Shown: positions 7,957 to 16,736, numbered from the stretch's first letter. The stretch is DNA of 18,638 nucleotides from an uncultured Planctomycetia bacterium (GCA_938003765.1 CALKYE010000080.1:1-18638), one strand, 5' to 3'. Notes: generated by a model not told the origin, from the sequence alone. Numbers and translations are program-made.

Positions 7957-9648
7957 TCAACGCCGCGTCAGCACGTCGAACACGCACGCACGTCCGCTCG
8001 CGCCTCGGCGGTAACCGATCACGACCTCCGCGCGGGCGTCGCCCGAAAGCTCGGCGCACTCGAGCGCGAACAGCTCGAACTGCGCCGGATCGCGCAGCGC
8101 GAGCGCTCCGTCGGCGGGCCGGCCGCCGGTGAGCAACGCGATGCGCCGCTGCGCGAAGCTGCCCAGCGCGCCGACCACGCGGTCGACGTCCCAGGTCGTG
8201 TTCTTGTCGTCGAACAGGATCTGGCGCACCTTGCGTTCGGTGCGCGTGCTGCTCTCGTCGCCCTGCGCGCCGTTCCACAACTCGGCGCGCGTGGTGTCCT
8301 CGCTGGCGACCAGCACGTCGCTCGCTCCATCGCCGTCGAGATCGCCGCGCGTGAACACGCGGAAGCGCTTCTCGAGCTCCGTGAAGCGTTCGAGGATCTT
8401 CTCGGGGTTCTTCACCAGCCCGACGATGCCCGGCAGTCGCACGGTCAGCTCGTTCGACCACTTCGGCGCCGTCTCGAACGTCGCGTCGCCCTTGTTGCGA
8501 TACCCCAGGGCGCCGATGCGCACGTCCCACTCGCCGAACAGTCCGCGCAACAGCGTCGCCAGCGTCGGGACCTGCACCTTCACGAGCAAGAGGTCGGGGT
8601 GCTGATCGTCGTCCAGCTCGAGCACCGAGAGCACGGTGATGTCCTCGGCCGTCTTGAGGATCGCCGCGGGTTCTTTGAACTGCGGGCCCTGCGCGCCGCC
8701 GCGGAAGACCCACACCTTGCGGCGATGTCCGATGACGTAGTCGGGGATCCCGTCGCGATCGAGGTCGCGGCTCGACCAGCTCGCGCGGTCGCTGGCGGAG
8801 AGCACGCCGCCCAGACGCACGCCGCCGGCCTCGGTCGTGTCGCGGAAGATCGAAAGGTCGACCTGCACGTCCGGTTCGAGCGGGAACGAGCCGTCGGCGC
8901 GCTGCAGGTGGAACGCGCGCCGTTGCTCCTGCGTCACGAGCAGATCGGGACGCCCGTCGCCGTTGACGTCGCGCGTCTCCAGGCCCGGGATCGCGAACGA
9001 GCTCTCCAGCCGATCGGAGAGGTGCTCGCCCTCGCGCGCGCCCCAGCGCGTGACTTCGACGGAGAGCGTCGCGGCCTTGCGGAACGTGGGGCGGCCCTGT
9101 TCGTCGACGGGTCCCGCCAGCCACAACTCGCAGGCGCGCGGCGTCGGCAACACGATGTCGGGCGCGCCGTCGCGATTGACGTCCTGCACCATCGAGGTGA
9201 GCTGCGGCGAGCCGACGCGCAACGCGAAGCGCGCGCGCGCGATCCACACGCTCGGCGAGTCGCTGGCGAACCCCTGCTCCGCGCACGCGAAGGCGAGCAC
9301 GCCCTGCGGACCGGCCGTGACGACGTAGCGCCGCGCGTTCCACTCACCGCTGTCGACCAACGTGCGCTCGGGGTGCGCGAACGTGACCTGCGCGGCGAGT
9401 TCCCCGCCCGCGCTCGAACCGCCCGATCGCCACAGCGACGCCTGACCTTGCGCGCCGACGACCAGCAACTGATCGGGGACCTGTCCGGAGAGCACGCGGT
9501 GCCCGACGACTTCGAACTGCGGCGCGAGCGTCACGCGCTCGAACGCCGCATCGATCGACGGCGGCGCGGACTGCTGCGCGGGCCAGGCGAACAGCGTCGC
9601 GGCGAGCGCGCCGGTGAGCGCGAGCAAGATCCAACGTCGAGCGCTCAT
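7957..9648 (-). CDS. Secreted or membrane-anchored FG-GAP/VCBS repeat protein B
   Basis: The 563-residue protein starts with MSARRW followed by a hydrophobic stretch (7-22), either a signal peptide or an N-terminal anchor. It then carries six integrin-like calcium-loop motifs of the DxDxDGxxD type: DVNRDGAPD (156), DVNGDGRPD (227), DLDRDGIPD (295), ELDDDQHPD (344), DLDGDGASD (436) and a degenerate ELSGDARAE (533). Six such loops suggest a calcium-stabilised beta-propeller, probably exposed outside the cytoplasmic membrane. No enzyme domain is visible. The ATG at 9648 overlaps the preceding stop as ATGA, which fixes the start despite the frame staying open far upstream. It pairs with the adjacent FG-GAP protein A, with which it shares layout. 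A surface binding or scaffold role is inferred. Confidence 0.85.
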   Translation of the reverse strand: MSARRWILLALTGALAATLFAWPAQQSAPPSIDAAFERVTLAPQFEVVGHRVLSGQVPDQLLVVGAQGQASLWRSGGSSAGGELAAQVTFAHPERTLVDSGEWNARRYVVTAGPQGVLAFACAEQGFASDSPSVWIARARFALRVGSPQLTSMVQDVNRDGAPDIVLPTPRACELWLAGPVDEQGRPTFRKAATLSVEVTRWGAREGEHLSDRLESSFAIPGLETRDVNGDGRPDLLVTQEQRRAFHLQRADGSFPLEPDVQVDLSIFRDTTEAGGVRLGGVLSASDRASWSSRDLDRDGIPDYVIGHRRKVWVFRGGAQGPQFKEPAAILKTAEDITVLSVLELDDDQHPDLLLVKVQVPTLATLLRGLFGEWDVRIGALGYRNKGDATFETAPKWSNELTVRLPGIVGLVKNPEKILERFTELEKRFRVFTRGDLDGDGASDVLVASEDTTRAELWNGAQGDESSTRTERKVRQILFDDKNTTWDVDRVVGALGSFAQRRIALLTGGRPADGALALRDPAQFELFALECAELSGDARAEVVIGYRRGASGRACVFDVLTRR

Positions 9649-11222
9649 CGGAAGCTCACGTAGAGGACCTGCGAAGGTTCGAGCACCAGAAGGCGCGGCT
9701 TGCTCGTCCGGTTGGCGGGCAGCATGCGCACGTCGGCTTTGGGGTGCAGCGCGAGCTTCCACAGCGGACGGTCGAGCACGCTCCACGGCCCGCCGCGCGG
9801 AGCGGCGCGCAGCAACAGCACGCGCAGCTCTTCGGGCTTGTCGCGCACGATCAGCTCCGACAACCCGTCGCCGCTGAGGTCGCCGCAGAACTCGCTGGTC
9901 AACTGGAAGCGCGTGATCGGGATCGAGTGGCGCCAGACGAGGTCGGGCTGGCGCGAGAAGCGGCCGCCCTGGTTGCGGTAGACGTAGAGCTCCGCGTCGA
10001 TGGCTTCGCTCGTGGCGCTGCGCAACTGGTCGAGCAGGTCGGGCCGCACCGCGCGCAGGCTCAGGTCGACGCGTCCGTCGCCGTCGAGGTCGCGGAACTG
10101 CGGGCTCGACACGAACCCACCGAACACCAGGAGGTCCGACGGGCGGCCGTTCGCGCCGAACAGCGGCGGCCCTTCCTTGACCGACGCGCGCGTGAACACC
10201 AGGCCCTGCGCGCGAACATCCTCCGAGCGCTTGTCGCCCGCGAACACCATGTAGTCGGCGCGGCGATCGCCGTCGATCTCGACCAGGTGCGCGCTGTAGG
10301 ACGCGTCGAGCCGACGCGAACGATCGGAGTCGACCGGCAACTCCAGCGCATGGTCGGGCGCGCTCGCGAAAGCGCCGGGCGCATTCTGGCGCCACACGTA
10401 GAGTCGCTCGACGCCCTGCGCGAACAGGTCGAGCTTGCCGTCGCCGTCCCAGTCGGCCCACTGCGGCATCGGCACGCTCTCGTTGACCTGCACGAGCACG
10501 TTCGCGCGGCCCAGATCCTCGCTGTCGTCGGAATCGTCGACGCCGATGCGCAGCGAGAGTTCGCGCGAGTTGCGTCGACCGCGCACCGAAGCGCCCTCCG
10601 TGCGACTCGCGCTGACCCAGGCGCCCTGCTCGTCTTCGTCGGCGGGCAGCGTGGGAGTGCTCAGCACGCCAAACGCGGCTTCGGGCGCGCGAGGACGGCG
10701 CTGCAGCAGCACGCTGTAGCCGTTGGGCGCCGGCGCGACGATGTCGGCGAGCCCGTCGCCGTCGACGTCGCGCACGAGGTGCTCGATCAGGAAGGCTTCG
10801 TCGGGCTCGGGCAACTGCCACAGGAACTCGAGCGCCGCGACGCGTTCGAGGCGCGAGTCCGCGGGACCCGAGGGCCGCAGCGAGAACACACCTGTCGCGT
10901 TGAACAGCACCAGTTCCGCGCCGCCGCCCTCGCGCACGTCGGCCGCGGCCCACGCGACCACGTCCGCGGTCAGCGCAACACGTTCGCCGAGCGCGAAGCC
11001 CTGCGCGTTCGCGGTCCAGACCTGCAGTTCGCGCGCGAAGTCCTTGCCGGTTTGATGCGCGGCGACGACCACGTCCTCGCGCCCGTCGCCGTCGACGTCG
11101 GCTGCGGTGACTCCCGTCGGACGCCAGCCCGCGGGGAGCTGGAGGTTTCGAACCAGCGCGAAGTCCGGCGACTGCGGCGCGGTCGCGCCGAACGCGGCGA
11201 GCACAGCCAGGAACGCCGTCAC
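9645..11222 (-). CDS. FG-GAP/VCBS repeat protein A
   Basis: The start is a GTG (11222-11220) overlapping the upstream TGA as GTGA, with GGAG eight bases before it. The 525-residue product has a short hydrophobic N-terminus (2-15) ending in ATA, a weak signal peptide lacking the usual positive n-region. Six FG-GAP-type loops follow: DVDGDGRED (42), DVDGDGLAD (152), DWDGDGKLD (258), EIDGDRRAD (315), DLDGDGRVD (378) and DLSGDGLSE (448). Spacing of roughly 50-110 residues fits a beta-propeller with calcium bound between blades. An acidic patch, DDSDDSED (229-236), sits between loops two and three. There is no catalytic motif. Position between the PDZ lipoprotein and FG-GAP protein B suggests the three products act together at the cell envelope. 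Family call is confident; export route and role are inferred. Confidence 0.85.
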   Translation of the reverse strand: MTAFLAVLAAFGATAPQSPDFALVRNLQLPAGWRPTGVTAADVDGDGREDVVVAAHQTGKDFARELQVWTANAQGFALGERVALTADVVAWAAADVREGGGAELVLFNATGVFSLRPSGPADSRLERVAALEFLWQLPEPDEAFLIEHLVRDVDGDGLADIVAPAPNGYSVLLQRRPRAPEAAFGVLSTPTLPADEDEQGAWVSASRTEGASVRGRRNSRELSLRIGVDDSDDSEDLGRANVLVQVNESVPMPQWADWDGDGKLDLFAQGVERLYVWRQNAPGAFASAPDHALELPVDSDRSRRLDASYSAHLVEIDGDRRADYMVFAGDKRSEDVRAQGLVFTRASVKEGPPLFGANGRPSDLLVFGGFVSSPQFRDLDGDGRVDLSLRAVRPDLLDQLRSATSEAIDAELYVYRNQGGRFSRQPDLVWRHSIPITRFQLTSEFCGDLSGDGLSELIVRDKPEELRVLLLRAAPRGGPWSVLDRPLWKLALHPKADVRMLPANRTSKPRLLVLEPSQVLYVSFR

Positions 11223-12190
11223 TTCACGCGCTCCAGGCGCGTCGAGTCGCCGCCGCCGAACGAGAACAACCACAACAGGCGCAGGTCCCACGCCGCGGGA
11301 GTGCTGCGCCAACGGATCGCCCCCAGCAGCACCGAGTGCTCGCGTTGGTCGCGCTCGCGCGAGAACGAATAGAGCAGCGGGATGCGCACGTGTTCCATCT
11401 GCGACTCGCGTCGCGAGAGCGGCGCGTCGACGGACACCACCCGACCCGCGCGCACGATCTCGAGCGTCACGCTCGCGCCCGCGGGCGCCGCGCGCACGTG
11501 GTCGAGCAGCACCTGCGGATGCGCGAGCTCGACGCCGTCGACGGCGCGGATCAGATCGCCGTAGCCGATCCCGACGGCGCGCCACGGGGACTCGCGCGTG
11601 AGTCCGACCACGACCGCGCCGCCGCCCGGACCGAGGGCAGCAGCGCGCGCCTCGACTTCGGTCGCGGTGCGCACCACCAGACCGACGCGTTGATCCTCGG
11701 TGAAGCGCGCGCTCGCACGTCGGGCGGCCGGCGCGACGCGCGCGACGGTCTCGAGCTCGAACTCGCGCTCGGCGCCGGCGCGATCCACCAGCACGAAGAT
11801 CGACGCGCCGGGCTCGCACTCGAGTTCGAGTCGGCGCCAGTCCGCGGGCCACGCGAGCGCCACCGTCTCACCCTTGCTGCGTGCTTCGAGCAGCAGATCT
11901 CCGACGACCAGCCCCGCGCCCGCAGCGGGAGAGTTCTCGACCACGCCGGTCACGGCGAGTCCCTGCGGCGCGTCGAGCATCTGGTCGAGCGACGCGCGCG
12001 CGTCCCCCACCACGACTCCTGTGAAGGCGCCGGGAGCGAGCGCGCGGCGCTGCGCTTCGTCGTCGGGCTCCTCCATCCACTCGAGCGGCTCCTCGAGACC
12101 TGCGAGCGCGGGCGAGCGACGCGGCAACGTGTCGGACGCGCACGCGCCCACACCCAGCGCTGCGAGCAAGACGAGACAGAGTTGCTTCAT
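11219..12190 (-). CDS. Lipoprotein with two PDZ-like domains
   Basis: The 323-residue protein begins with a lipoprotein signal peptide: MKQ, a hydrophobic core (4-12), then the lipobox-like GVGAC with C17 as the lipidated residue. A PDZ-like domain spans about 55-150 (core GVVENSPAAGAGLVVGDLLLE, 82-102). A second spans about 165-258 and contains the GIGYGDLIRAVDGVEL segment (207-222). No serine-protease triad is present, so it is not an HtrA-type protease; PDZ domains here probably bind C-termini or extended strands of partners. The start ATG (12190) overlaps the ABC fusion stop as ATGA, and its own stop overlaps the FG-GAP A start as GTGA. Likely an inner- or outer-membrane-anchored adaptor in the periplasm for the neighbouring transporter and repeat proteins. 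Confidence 0.85.
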   Translation of the reverse strand: MKQLCLVLLAALGVGACASDTLPRRSPALAGLEEPLEWMEEPDDEAQRRALAPGAFTGVVVGDARASLDQMLDAPQGLAVTGVVENSPAAGAGLVVGDLLLEARSKGETVALAWPADWRRLELECEPGASIFVLVDRAGAEREFELETVARVAPAARRASARFTEDQRVGLVVRTATEVEARAAALGPGGGAVVVGLTRESPWRAVGIGYGDLIRAVDGVELAHPQVLLDHVRAAPAGASVTLEIVRAGRVVSVDAPLSRRESQMEHVRIPLLYSFSRERDQREHSVLLGAIRWRSTPAAWDLRLLWLFSFGGGDSTRLERVK

Positions 12191-14058
12191 GGCATCGGAC
12201 GGCGCTGCACCAGCGCGATGGCTGCGAGGGTGGCGAGGAGCAGCCACAGACATGGGACTGCGAGCGAGAGCTCCACGCCAGCGAGCGCCTCGTGCTGGAA
12301 GCGGAACGCGGCATTGCTGATGCCCTGGGCGCGCTCGGCGAAGTAGTTGAGGTACGAGGTGTCGCTCAGCGGAGACGGCGCATAGGCGGACAGCAGCCAA
12401 GGCTCCAGACCGAAACTCCGCGCGAGTGTGCGAGCGAGGTCGGTCCCGAGCACCAGCGCGATCGAGAGGCCCAGCGCGCCGGGCGCGGTGCGCGCGAAGG
12501 CGCCGGCGAACAGCCCCAGCGCGGAGTAGGCCATGAGCACCGGGATCTGACTCCACAGCGCCGTGCGCAACTGCGGCCACAGCTCCTGCGCGGCGACGAG
12601 GGGGAACGTGTCGCCGTTGGGCAGCAGTTCGACGAGATCGCGGAAGCCGAAGGCGGATGCCGACGCGCCCAGCGACGCGGCGCTCGCGAGCACGTACGCG
12701 CCGAGCGTGAGCCCCAGTCCTGCGAGGGCCTTGCCCACGACGATCTGCCAACGCGTCTGCGGACGCAGCAAGACGTTGCGCAACGTGCCGCGCGAGAGCT
12801 CTCCGGCGAGCGACTGGCTCGCGATGCCCGCGACGACGAGCGCGAGCAGCGGAAGCCCCGCCTGGAGCGCGCTGGCGGTCGACTGGAACGCGGTGACGTC
12901 GGTCGCGCTGGCGAGTTCGCCGCTGGCGACGCGCGCCGCGTTGGCGAGCGCTCCGCGCTTCTCGAGCGCGACCGCGCCTGCGCTGACGAGCGCCGGAGCC
13001 GCGAGCAACAGCGCGAAGCGCCGCTTGGCGAACCAGCGCGAGAACTCGTAGCGCGCCACGCGCGCGATCGGGTGCGGCGCGGCCAGGCTTTCGCGCGGCG
13101 CAGCGTCCGCGGGCGGCGCGGGCTCAGGAGCGTGAACCGCGGTGGCCATCGCCTCGCCGCGCGCGAAGCGCAGGTAGATCTCCTCGAGGTTCGGGCTGCG
13201 CGCGCCGAGTCGCGAGAGGCCGAGCCCTCCTCCGACGAGCGCGCGCGCCACGGCGGCGGGCGGTTGCGTCGAGTTCTCGAGCGCGACGCCGCCGGTCGGC
13301 AGTCGCTCGCCGCGCAGCCCCAGTCCAGCGAGCAACGCGAGAGCGCGCGCGTCGTCGTCGGTCTCGAACTCGAGCCGTCCGGGCGCGCTGGCGAGCAGGT
13401 CCGCGGTGCGCGCCTCGACGAGCAGTCGTCCGCGGTGCAGCACGCCGATGCGCGTGCACACGTCCGAGACCTCGTGCAACTGATGGCTCGAGAGCAGCAC
13501 GCTCACGCCCTCTTGTTCGATCAGGCGGCGCAGGATGCCGCGGATCTCCGCGATGCCCTGCGGATCGAGGCCGTTGGTCGGCTCGTCGAGCAACACCAGC
13601 TTCGGTCCGCCGAGCATGGCCTGCGCGATGCCCAGCCGCTGGCGCATGCCCTGCGAGTAGGCCTGCACGGGCTTGGCGCCGGCGTGCGCGAGGCCCACCA
13701 GCTCGAGCAGGCGCTCGGTCTCCACGCGCGTGCGCTCGCGCGAGAGCCCGGCGAGCCGTCCGAGCAGTCGCAAGTTCGTCGCGCCGTCGAGGTGGCCGTG
13801 GAAGCCGGGCTGCTCGATCAGCGCGCCCATGCGCGCGCGCGCCTCGCGCGGATGCGCCAGCGCGTCGAACCCGTCGACGAACACCTGACCGGAGTCCGCG
13901 CGCTGCAGCCCGAGCGCGATGCGCATCGCTGTCGTCTTGCCCGACCCGTTGTGTCCGATGAACCCGTAGCAGTCGCCCGGGCGGACGTGGATCGAGACCG
14001 AGTCGAGCGCGAGTTGCGCGCCGAAGCGGCGGGTGACCGAGAGGAGGTGCAGCGACAT
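12187..14058 (-). CDS. Single-chain ABC transporter (ATPase fused to ABC-2 permease)
   Basis: The 623-residue protein joins a complete nucleotide-binding domain to a permease, whereas most ABC-2 systems use separate chains. The N-terminal ATPase shows Walker A GHNGSGKTT (35-43), Q-loop Q83, signature YSQGMRQRL (134-142), Walker B LVLLDEP (154-160) and switch H192. A DUF4162-like tail follows, then a Pro/Ala linker (about 303-328). The membrane half (about 345-620) has roughly six helices, with SLAGELSRGTLRNVLLRP in its first cytoplasmic loop, typical of ABC-2 permeases. Start at 14058 is chosen because the ATPase fold begins there; upstream codons look non-coding. The next gene, a PDZ lipoprotein, overlaps by ATGA. 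It probably exports a substrate or works on envelope components. Architecture is confident; substrate unknown. Confidence 0.9.
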   Translation of the reverse strand: MSLHLLSVTRRFGAQLALDSVSIHVRPGDCYGFIGHNGSGKTTAMRIALGLQRADSGQVFVDGFDALAHPREARARMGALIEQPGFHGHLDGATNLRLLGRLAGLSRERTRVETERLLELVGLAHAGAKPVQAYSQGMRQRLGIAQAMLGGPKLVLLDEPTNGLDPQGIAEIRGILRRLIEQEGVSVLLSSHQLHEVSDVCTRIGVLHRGRLLVEARTADLLASAPGRLEFETDDDARALALLAGLGLRGERLPTGGVALENSTQPPAAVARALVGGGLGLSRLGARSPNLEEIYLRFARGEAMATAVHAPEPAPPADAAPRESLAAPHPIARVARYEFSRWFAKRRFALLLAAPALVSAGAVALEKRGALANAARVASGELASATDVTAFQSTASALQAGLPLLALVVAGIASQSLAGELSRGTLRNVLLRPQTRWQIVVGKALAGLGLTLGAYVLASAASLGASASAFGFRDLVELLPNGDTFPLVAAQELWPQLRTALWSQIPVLMAYSALGLFAGAFARTAPGALGLSIALVLGTDLARTLARSFGLEPWLLSAYAPSPLSDTSYLNYFAERAQGISNAAFRFQHEALAGVELSLAVPCLWLLLATLAAIALVQRRPMP

Positions 14059-14184
14059 CTGGCGGCGCGCGAGGCGCGGAAACGCCGCGCGGAAGCGGTC
14101 ATCCAAGAGTGCGCTCGCCGCGATTGCAAGAGCGGGCGTCGCCCGCCGCCTTGCTCGAATCCTCACGCGGCGCGTCCAACGCGC
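14059..14184. other. Spacer between TRIC channel and ABC fusion genes
   Basis: These 126 bases carry two hairpins: GCGGGC/GCCCGC with a 3-nt loop at 14132-14146, and GCGCGG/CCGCGC with a 5-nt loop at 14074-14090. A weak sigma-70-like pair on the minus strand, TTGCAA (14129-14124) and TTGGAT (14106-14101) with a 17-nt spacer, could start the ABC operon. An in-frame upstream ATG at 14166 exists but the peptide from it has no family resemblance. Confidence 0.35.
14132..14146 (-). terminator. Possible terminator after the TRIC channel gene
   Basis: A GC-only 6-bp stem with a GAC loop lies 38 bases after the TRIC stop codon and is followed on the minus strand by TCTTG. The U-tract is short, so this is a weak intrinsic terminator at best. 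Confidence 0.3.
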
Positions 14185-14820
14185 TCACGGAGTCGGATCG
14201 GGCCTGGGCGGCGGCAGCTTCCAGTCCCAGCGAAGCGCCGCGAGTCGAATCAGAATCGTCACCAGTGCGCCGCCGATCAACGCGTCGGAATCGCGCGCGC
14301 CCAACCCGATCAGGCCGACTTGGGTGAGTCCGCCCGCGAACACGGGCGTGGCGTACAGCGTGCTCGTGGGCCTGAACAGCATCGGCACTTCGTTGAGCAC
14401 CACGTCGCGCAACACGCCGCCGAACGCGCCCGTCATCACGCCGAAGAGCACGGCGACGAACGGCGGCGCGCCGAGACCGAGCGCGGCCTGGGCGCCCAAG
14501 CCGCCGAAAAGGCCCAGCGCGATGGCGTCGAGTCCGTCCGCAAAGGCCTGCACGGCCCGCATGCGCAACGGGCGCAGCGCCGCGGGGCTGTAGACGTGCG
14601 CCGCCGCGAGGACGAGCACCAGCAGCGTGTACTCCGAGCGCTCGACCCAGAACAGCGGCCGACGCTCGAGCAACACGTCGCGCAGCGTGCCGCCGCCGAA
14701 GGCCGTGATCAGTCCGACCACGTAGGCCCCCACCAGGTCGAGGTTCTTGCGCCGCGCCTCGACCACGCCGGAGAGCGCGGCGAACGAGACCGCGGCGATC
14801 TCGAAGGCGCGTTCGATCAC
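14185..14820 (-). CDS. TRIC-family (UPF0126) cation channel
   Basis: The 211-residue, mostly hydrophobic protein has the two-fold repeat of the bacterial TRIC / UPF0126 (YicG-like) family. Each half carries a glycine-rich bend with a conserved arginine: GGGTLRD (42-48) and GGVLRD (134-139). About seven membrane helices can be counted, and the ending RLAALRWDWKLP (192-203) is typical of the family. Homologues form trimeric cation channels in the cytoplasmic membrane, some selective for potassium; the physiological role in bacteria is poorly defined. The GTG start (14820-14818) overlaps the TGA of the M28 peptidase gene as GTGA, so its translation is probably coupled to the peptidase. A terminator-like hairpin follows. 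Family assignment is confident. Confidence 0.93.
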   Translation of the reverse strand: MIERAFEIAAVSFAALSGVVEARRKNLDLVGAYVVGLITAFGGGTLRDVLLERRPLFWVERSEYTLLVLVLAAAHVYSPAALRPLRMRAVQAFADGLDAIALGLFGGLGAQAALGLGAPPFVAVLFGVMTGAFGGVLRDVVLNEVPMLFRPTSTLYATPVFAGGLTQVGLIGLGARDSDALIGGALVTILIRLAALRWDWKLPPPRPDPTP

Positions 14821-16736
14821 TGCGCGTCGCGCGTGGCGAGCGTCACGCGCACCGACTCCTCGACGCCGCCGCGCAAGTACTTCGCGAGCACCACGTCGCC
14901 GGCCTTGTAGGTCTGCAACGCGTACATGAAGTCCTGGATCGTCTCGACCTCGATGTCGCCGACCTTGATCAGCACATCGCCCGCGAGCATGCCGGCCTTC
15001 TCAGCCGGGCTCCCCGCGGAAGTTCCCGAGAGCAACAGGCCCTTGCCTTCGTAGCTGTACTCCGGAACCGTGCCGAACCACACGCGCATCGGCGCGCCGA
15101 CACGCACTCCGCCCTGTTCGGGCGCCGGGGGATCGATCCACTCCAGGCGCGGCGCGCGCGCGATGCGCTCGATCATCTCGGCGCACACCGCGACGACCTT
15201 TGCGGCGCCGTCCGCTTCGAAGCGTTCGACGTCGTCGCTGGGCTTGTGGTAGTCGGAGTGGACGCCGGTGAAGAAGTGCAGCGACGGGATCTTGCGCTTG
15301 AGGAAGGTCTGATGGTCGCTGCCGCCGACGCCCTGTCCCGAGCGATTGAGCTTGAGATCGAGCCCCGCGCGCGGTCCCGCGGCCGCGAGCCAGCCCTCGA
15401 ACGGCTCCGACGAGCCGACGCCGAGCACCGCCAGCGAACCGCCGCCCGCGCGCCCGACCATGTCGAGGTTGAGCTTGGCCACCACCGACTCCAGCGCGAA
15501 GGTCGGATGCTGAGCCCAGTGCTCGCTGCCGAGCAGGCCGAGCTCCTCTCCCGACCACAGCGCGAACACGACGTCGCACGCCGGGCGACCGGCCGCCGCG
15601 AGCAGTCGCGCCATCTCGAGCACCGCGGCCGTGCCGCTGGCGTTGTCGTCCGCGCCGTTGTGGATCTCGCCGTGCTGTCCGGGCGCGAGCGAACCTTCGC
15701 CTCCGCGACCCAAGTGGTCGTAGTGAGCGCCCACGAGCACCACGCGCGACGAATCCGCGCCGGCGAGCCGCGCGAGCACGTTGTGCGCCGGCCCCTTGCG
15801 CCGCGTGACGTCGGCGTTCACTGCGACGCGCGGCGCGCGCGCGTCGTCGAACGGAACGCCGAGCGCGCCGTGCTCGTCGATCGACGCCACCAGCGCCTCG
15901 TACGCCGGCAGCAAGCGCAGCGCTACGTCGTAGCGGATCGCCAGCGCCGGGATCCCGGCCTGCGCGGCGCGGCTGTGGTCGAACTCCGGCAACGCTTCGT
16001 CGCGCGCGCTCGGGTGCGGCGCGAGCAACACGGCGCTCGCGCCGTGGCGCTTGGCGTTCATGACCTTCATGAACAGCGTGCCCGAGCTGCCCCAACCGTC
16101 GCCGGCCTGCACGGCGCCGTGTTCAGCGGGACTCGCCGCTTCGGCCGCCGCCGGCGTCGCGCGGCGCTGCGGCACGCCTCGCACGACGAGCACGATGCGG
16201 CCCGCGAGCACGCCGCGCTCGTCCGCGTAGTCGTTCCACTCGTTCTCGGCGTTGATCAGGCCGTAGCCGCGGAAGGCCAGCGCGCCCGTGGCGCCGCCGC
16301 CGCTCGAGCAGAACAACGGGATCGCCTCGCCGCCCGCGCTGATGCGCGTCTCGAGCGCGCCGCCTTCGAACTCGCCGATGAGCGAGACGCCGCTGCTCTC
16401 ACCCAACTCGACGGGCAGAGGCACGTCGAAGGCCTGGAGGAAGCCGCCGTCCGCGCCTGCGGGCGCGAGCCCGAGCTGCGCGAAGCGTTGCGAGATCCAC
16501 TGCGCGGAGCGCCGCTCCGCCTCGGTGCCGGCGCGACGGCCTTCCTGCGCGTCGTCGGCGAGCCAGGCCACGTCCGCGTAGAGCCGCTCGGCGGAGGGCC
16601 GCTCGTGAACCCACTCGAGCGGAGCGCTCGACGCCGCCGGGGCGGCGCTGGCGGCGGAGGGCTCGACCGGGGCCTGACAGGCGGCGGCGAGCGTGGCGGC
16701 GAAGAACAACCACAGAGCGTTGGAGTTGGCTTTCAC
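14817..16736 (-). CDS. M28-family zinc aminopeptidase lipoprotein with PA-like insert and C-terminal PDZ
   Basis: The 639-residue protein starts at GTG 16736-16734 with a lipoprotein signal (hydrophobic 8-19, lipidated C20). A PA-like domain occupies about 110-310. The M28 di-zinc peptidase core follows with all ligands: H338 in GAHYDH (D340 catalytic support), D363 in GADDNASG, the E397-E398 pair in SGEELGLLGS, D425 in LNLDMVGR and H497 in HSDYHKPSDD. A PDZ domain closes the protein (about 550-635, GSPAEKAGMLAGDVLIKVGD region). This layout matches secreted M28 peptidases that remove N-terminal residues from peptides at the cell surface. No ribosome binding site precedes the GTG; a TACGAT box six bases upstream suggests a leaderless transcript. 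It overlaps the TRIC gene downstream. The enzyme is predicted to be active. Confidence 0.94.
   Translation of the reverse strand: MKANSNALWLFFAATLAAACQAPVEPSAASAAPAASSAPLEWVHERPSAERLYADVAWLADDAQEGRRAGTEAERRSAQWISQRFAQLGLAPAGADGGFLQAFDVPLPVELGESSGVSLIGEFEGGALETRISAGGEAIPLFCSSGGGATGALAFRGYGLINAENEWNDYADERGVLAGRIVLVVRGVPQRRATPAAAEAASPAEHGAVQAGDGWGSSGTLFMKVMNAKRHGASAVLLAPHPSARDEALPEFDHSRAAQAGIPALAIRYDVALRLLPAYEALVASIDEHGALGVPFDDARAPRVAVNADVTRRKGPAHNVLARLAGADSSRVVLVGAHYDHLGRGGEGSLAPGQHGEIHNGADDNASGTAAVLEMARLLAAAGRPACDVVFALWSGEELGLLGSEHWAQHPTFALESVVAKLNLDMVGRAGGGSLAVLGVGSSEPFEGWLAAAGPRAGLDLKLNRSGQGVGGSDHQTFLKRKIPSLHFFTGVHSDYHKPSDDVERFEADGAAKVVAVCAEMIERIARAPRLEWIDPPAPEQGGVRVGAPMRVWFGTVPEYSYEGKGLLLSGTSAGSPAEKAGMLAGDVLIKVGDIEVETIQDFMYALQTYKAGDVVLAKYLRGGVEESVRVTLATRDAQ

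Noticed and set aside
9645..11222. DNA-level tandem repeats around GTCGCCGTCGAC
   Set aside because: These come from the repeated DxDGDG calcium loops of the FG-GAP protein and are spaced irregularly, so they are protein repeats and not a DNA repeat array.
11219..12190. HtrA/MamE-like serine protease
   Set aside because: Two PDZ-like domains are present, but no trypsin-like domain or His-Asp-Ser triad.
12292..14910. Plus-strand open frame of 872 codons antisense to the ABC fusion and TRIC genes
   Set aside because: Arg/Gln/Ala-rich with no domain, and it crosses the intergenic spacer; a composition artefact of the opposite coding strand.
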